Origin: an uncultured Bacilli bacterium
GTDB taxonomy: Bacteria > Bacillota_I > Bacilli_A > RF39 > UBA660
NCBI GenBank assembly: GCA_934101625.1
Contig: CAKORV010000002.1
Span: 23,438 to 87,437 of the forward strand
Length of the DNA: 64,000 bases
Direction of reading: 5' to 3'
Both the position numbers and the translations under genes were made by a program. Shown in pieces: positions 62,782-64,000 of the stretch. The notes beneath the pieces were generated by a model. That model saw only the letters and a list, made by a program, of their open reading frames with translations, ran no database searches and was not told the DNA's origin. Position 1 is the first letter of the stretch. Each line of letters starts with the position of its first letter.

Positions 62782-64000
62782 ATGATAGATATTAATTTAA
62801 TAAGAGAAAATAGAGATATAGTAAAAGAAAATATAAAGAAAAAATTTCAAGATATTAAATTGCCTTTAGTAGATGAAGTATATAATTTAGATATAGAGTA
62901 TAGAAATACTAAAGTTGAAGCTGACAATCTAAGAGGAGAAAAAAATAAACTTAGTGGACAAATAGGTTTACTTATGAGAGAAGGTAAAAAAGAAGAAGCT
63001 GAAACTATTAAAAATCAAGTAAGTGAAATGAATGATAAAATAAAAGAGTTAGAAGAAAAAGAAGAATCTTTAGAACCTAAAATTAGAGAAATAATGTATA
63101 AAATTCCTAATATAATTGATAAAAGTGTACCAATTGGAAAAGATGATACGGAGAATGTAGAAATAGAAAAATTTGGTGATCCTGTAGTGCCTTCATATGA
63201 AATACCATATCATGCAGATATAATTGAAAGTAAAATGGGACTTGATAAAACGAGTGCTGGTAGAACTAGTGGTAATGGTTTTTATTACTTAATGGGTGAT
63301 ATAGCAAGACTTCATTCTGCGATGCTAAGTTATGCAAGAGATTTTATGATAAATAAAGGGTTTACTTATTGTATACCACCATTTATGATAAGAAGTGATG
63401 TTGTTAATGGAGTAATGAGTTTTCAAGAAATGAATGATATGATGTATAAAATAGAAAATGAAGACTTATATTTGATTGGAACTAGTGAACATTCAATGAT
63501 AGGTAAATTTAAAGGACAAATAATTGATGAAAAAGAATTACCTTTGACTTTAACAAGTTATAGTCCTTGCTTTAGAAAAGAAGTAGGAGCACATGGAATA
63601 GAAGAAAGAGGTTTATATAGATTACATCAATTTGAAAAACAAGAGATGGTAGTGTTATGTAAAAATGAGGATGGTATGGATTGGTATAATAAAATGTGGA
63701 GTTATACTGTAGAATTTTTTAGGAGTTTAAATATACCTGTTAGAACTATTGAATGTTGTAGTGGTGATCTTGCTGACTTGAAAGAAAAATCATGTGATGT
63801 GGAAGCATGGAGTCCAAGACAACAAAAATATTTTGAAGTTGGTAGTTGTTCAATATTAGGTACGGCACAAGCAAGAAGATTAGCAATTAGAAGTAAAGGA
63901 GAAAGTGGTACTAAGTATGTTACTACTTTAAATAACCTCGTAGTTTCAATATGCACCCACTTGAGAGAATCGTTGAAGTCCTTGAATTTACTAAGGAATT
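62782..64000 (+). CDS. serS: seryl-tRNA synthetase, 3' end beyond the window
   Basis: Class II synthetase running off the end. The N-terminal coiled-coil arm (DINLIRENRDIVKENIKKKF to about 110) is followed by the catalytic domain with TSEHSMIG, motif 2 YSPCFRKEVGAHGIEERGLY with LHQFEKQEMV and the VGSCSILGTAQARRL block. ATG 62782 directly follows the DUF1653 stop. After TTLNN (about 63937) the expected motif 3 is not recognisable in frame. The last 60 bases use codons rare in this genome (CTC, TCG, TCC, ACC), while another frame there reads ERIVEVLEF, closer to the family. A frameshift or poor contig-end sequence is possible. Confidence 0.93.
   Translation, partial: MIDINLIRENRDIVKENIKKKFQDIKLPLVDEVYNLDIEYRNTKVEADNLRGEKNKLSGQIGLLMREGKKEEAETIKNQVSEMNDKIKELEEKEESLEPKIREIMYKIPNIIDKSVPIGKDDTENVEIEKFGDPVVPSYEIPYHADIIESKMGLDKTSAGRTSGNGFYYLMGDIARLHSAMLSYARDFMINKGFTYCIPPFMIRSDVVNGVMSFQEMNDMMYKIENEDLYLIGTSEHSMIGKFKGQIIDEKELPLTLTSYSPCFRKEVGAHGIEERGLYRLHQFEKQEMVVLCKNEDGMDWYNKMWSYTVEFFRSLNIPVRTIECCSGDLADLKEKSCDVEAWSPRQQKYFEVGSCSILGTAQARRLAIRSKGESGTKYVTTLNNLVVSICTHLRESLKSLNLLRN

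Noticed and set aside
1..64000. CRISPR array, complete insertion sequence or toxin-antitoxin pair
   Set aside because: No regularly spaced repeats, no transposase, and the small XRE genes have no partner toxin-like ORF beside them.
1..64000. Alternative genetic code 4 (TGA as Trp)
   Set aside because: Several genes end at TGA in correct family position (cdd, vanZ, ABC transporter, DUF1003) and Trp residues are TGG.

Overview
The window is 64 kb of very AT-rich DNA from a low-GC Gram-positive lineage (Bacillota/Bacilli). It most resembles the uncultured gut relatives of Erysipelotrichia and Mollicutes (RF39-like); the rank is my inference. TGA is used as a stop codon (cdd, vanZ, the ABC transporter) and Trp is TGG, so this is not the Mycoplasma code. 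Nearly all genes are on the + strand. Only two small XRE-type regulators are on the - strand. Gene order follows Bacillus-type synteny: yqfC-yqfD-(vanZ)-ybeY-cdd-era-yqzL-recO, spoIVA next to HU, rpsO-pnp, and rplK-rplA-rplJ-rplL-ybxB-rpoB-rpoC. Three sporulation genes (yqfC, yqfD, spoIVA) suggest a spore former or a recent descendant of one.

Layout. 1-5.3 kb: end of rlmN, a small unknown gene, then the yqfC-to-recO block, including a 26-residue YqzL. 5.3-16.2 kb: an XRE regulator, a membrane-anchored C39-like peptidase, a Mn-dependent pyrophosphatase with CBS/DRTGG domains, an ABC exporter, rpsO, pnp, a hypothetical gene, trmL, a frame-broken DUF4143 remnant beside two inverted copies of a 19-base palindrome, a second XRE regulator, spoIVA and HU. 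16.2-30.8 kb: a surface polysaccharide locus. It opens with an LCP ligase. Next comes a four-enzyme set that matches the route to UDP-2,3-diacetamido-2,3-dideoxy-glucuronic acid. After that come a FemAB/GNAT protein, a polysaccharide deacetylase-like protein, glycosyltransferases, a Wzy-like polymerase and a Wzx-like flippase. It ends in decay: an acetyltransferase with a lost start codon and a frameshift at a G6 run, then a 3' scrap of galE.

31.0-39.2 kb: accessory genes. These are an HPt-receiver fusion, a second C39-like peptidase in an operon with two more membrane/secreted proteins, an NPQTG-anchored surface protein, and three poorly known proteins (one DUF1003). 39.2-51.4 kb: the ribosomal protein and RNA polymerase operons, with an L1-type leader before rplK and an L10 leader before rplJ. 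Four small coiled-coil genes sit between rplL and ybxB, two of them just behind strong promoters. 51.4-64 kb: a CinA-like amidase, a GNAT protein, an MBL hydrolase, a DMT transporter, tmRNA, tRNA-Thr(CGU), hisS, a ClpX-like ATPase with a replaced N-terminal domain, a TtcA-family enzyme, uvrB, membrane and HD-domain proteins, and a serine T-box controlling a DUF1653 gene plus serS, which runs off the end.

No CRISPR array, complete insertion sequence, prophage or rRNA gene was seen. All family calls come from reading motifs by eye; no database search was run.
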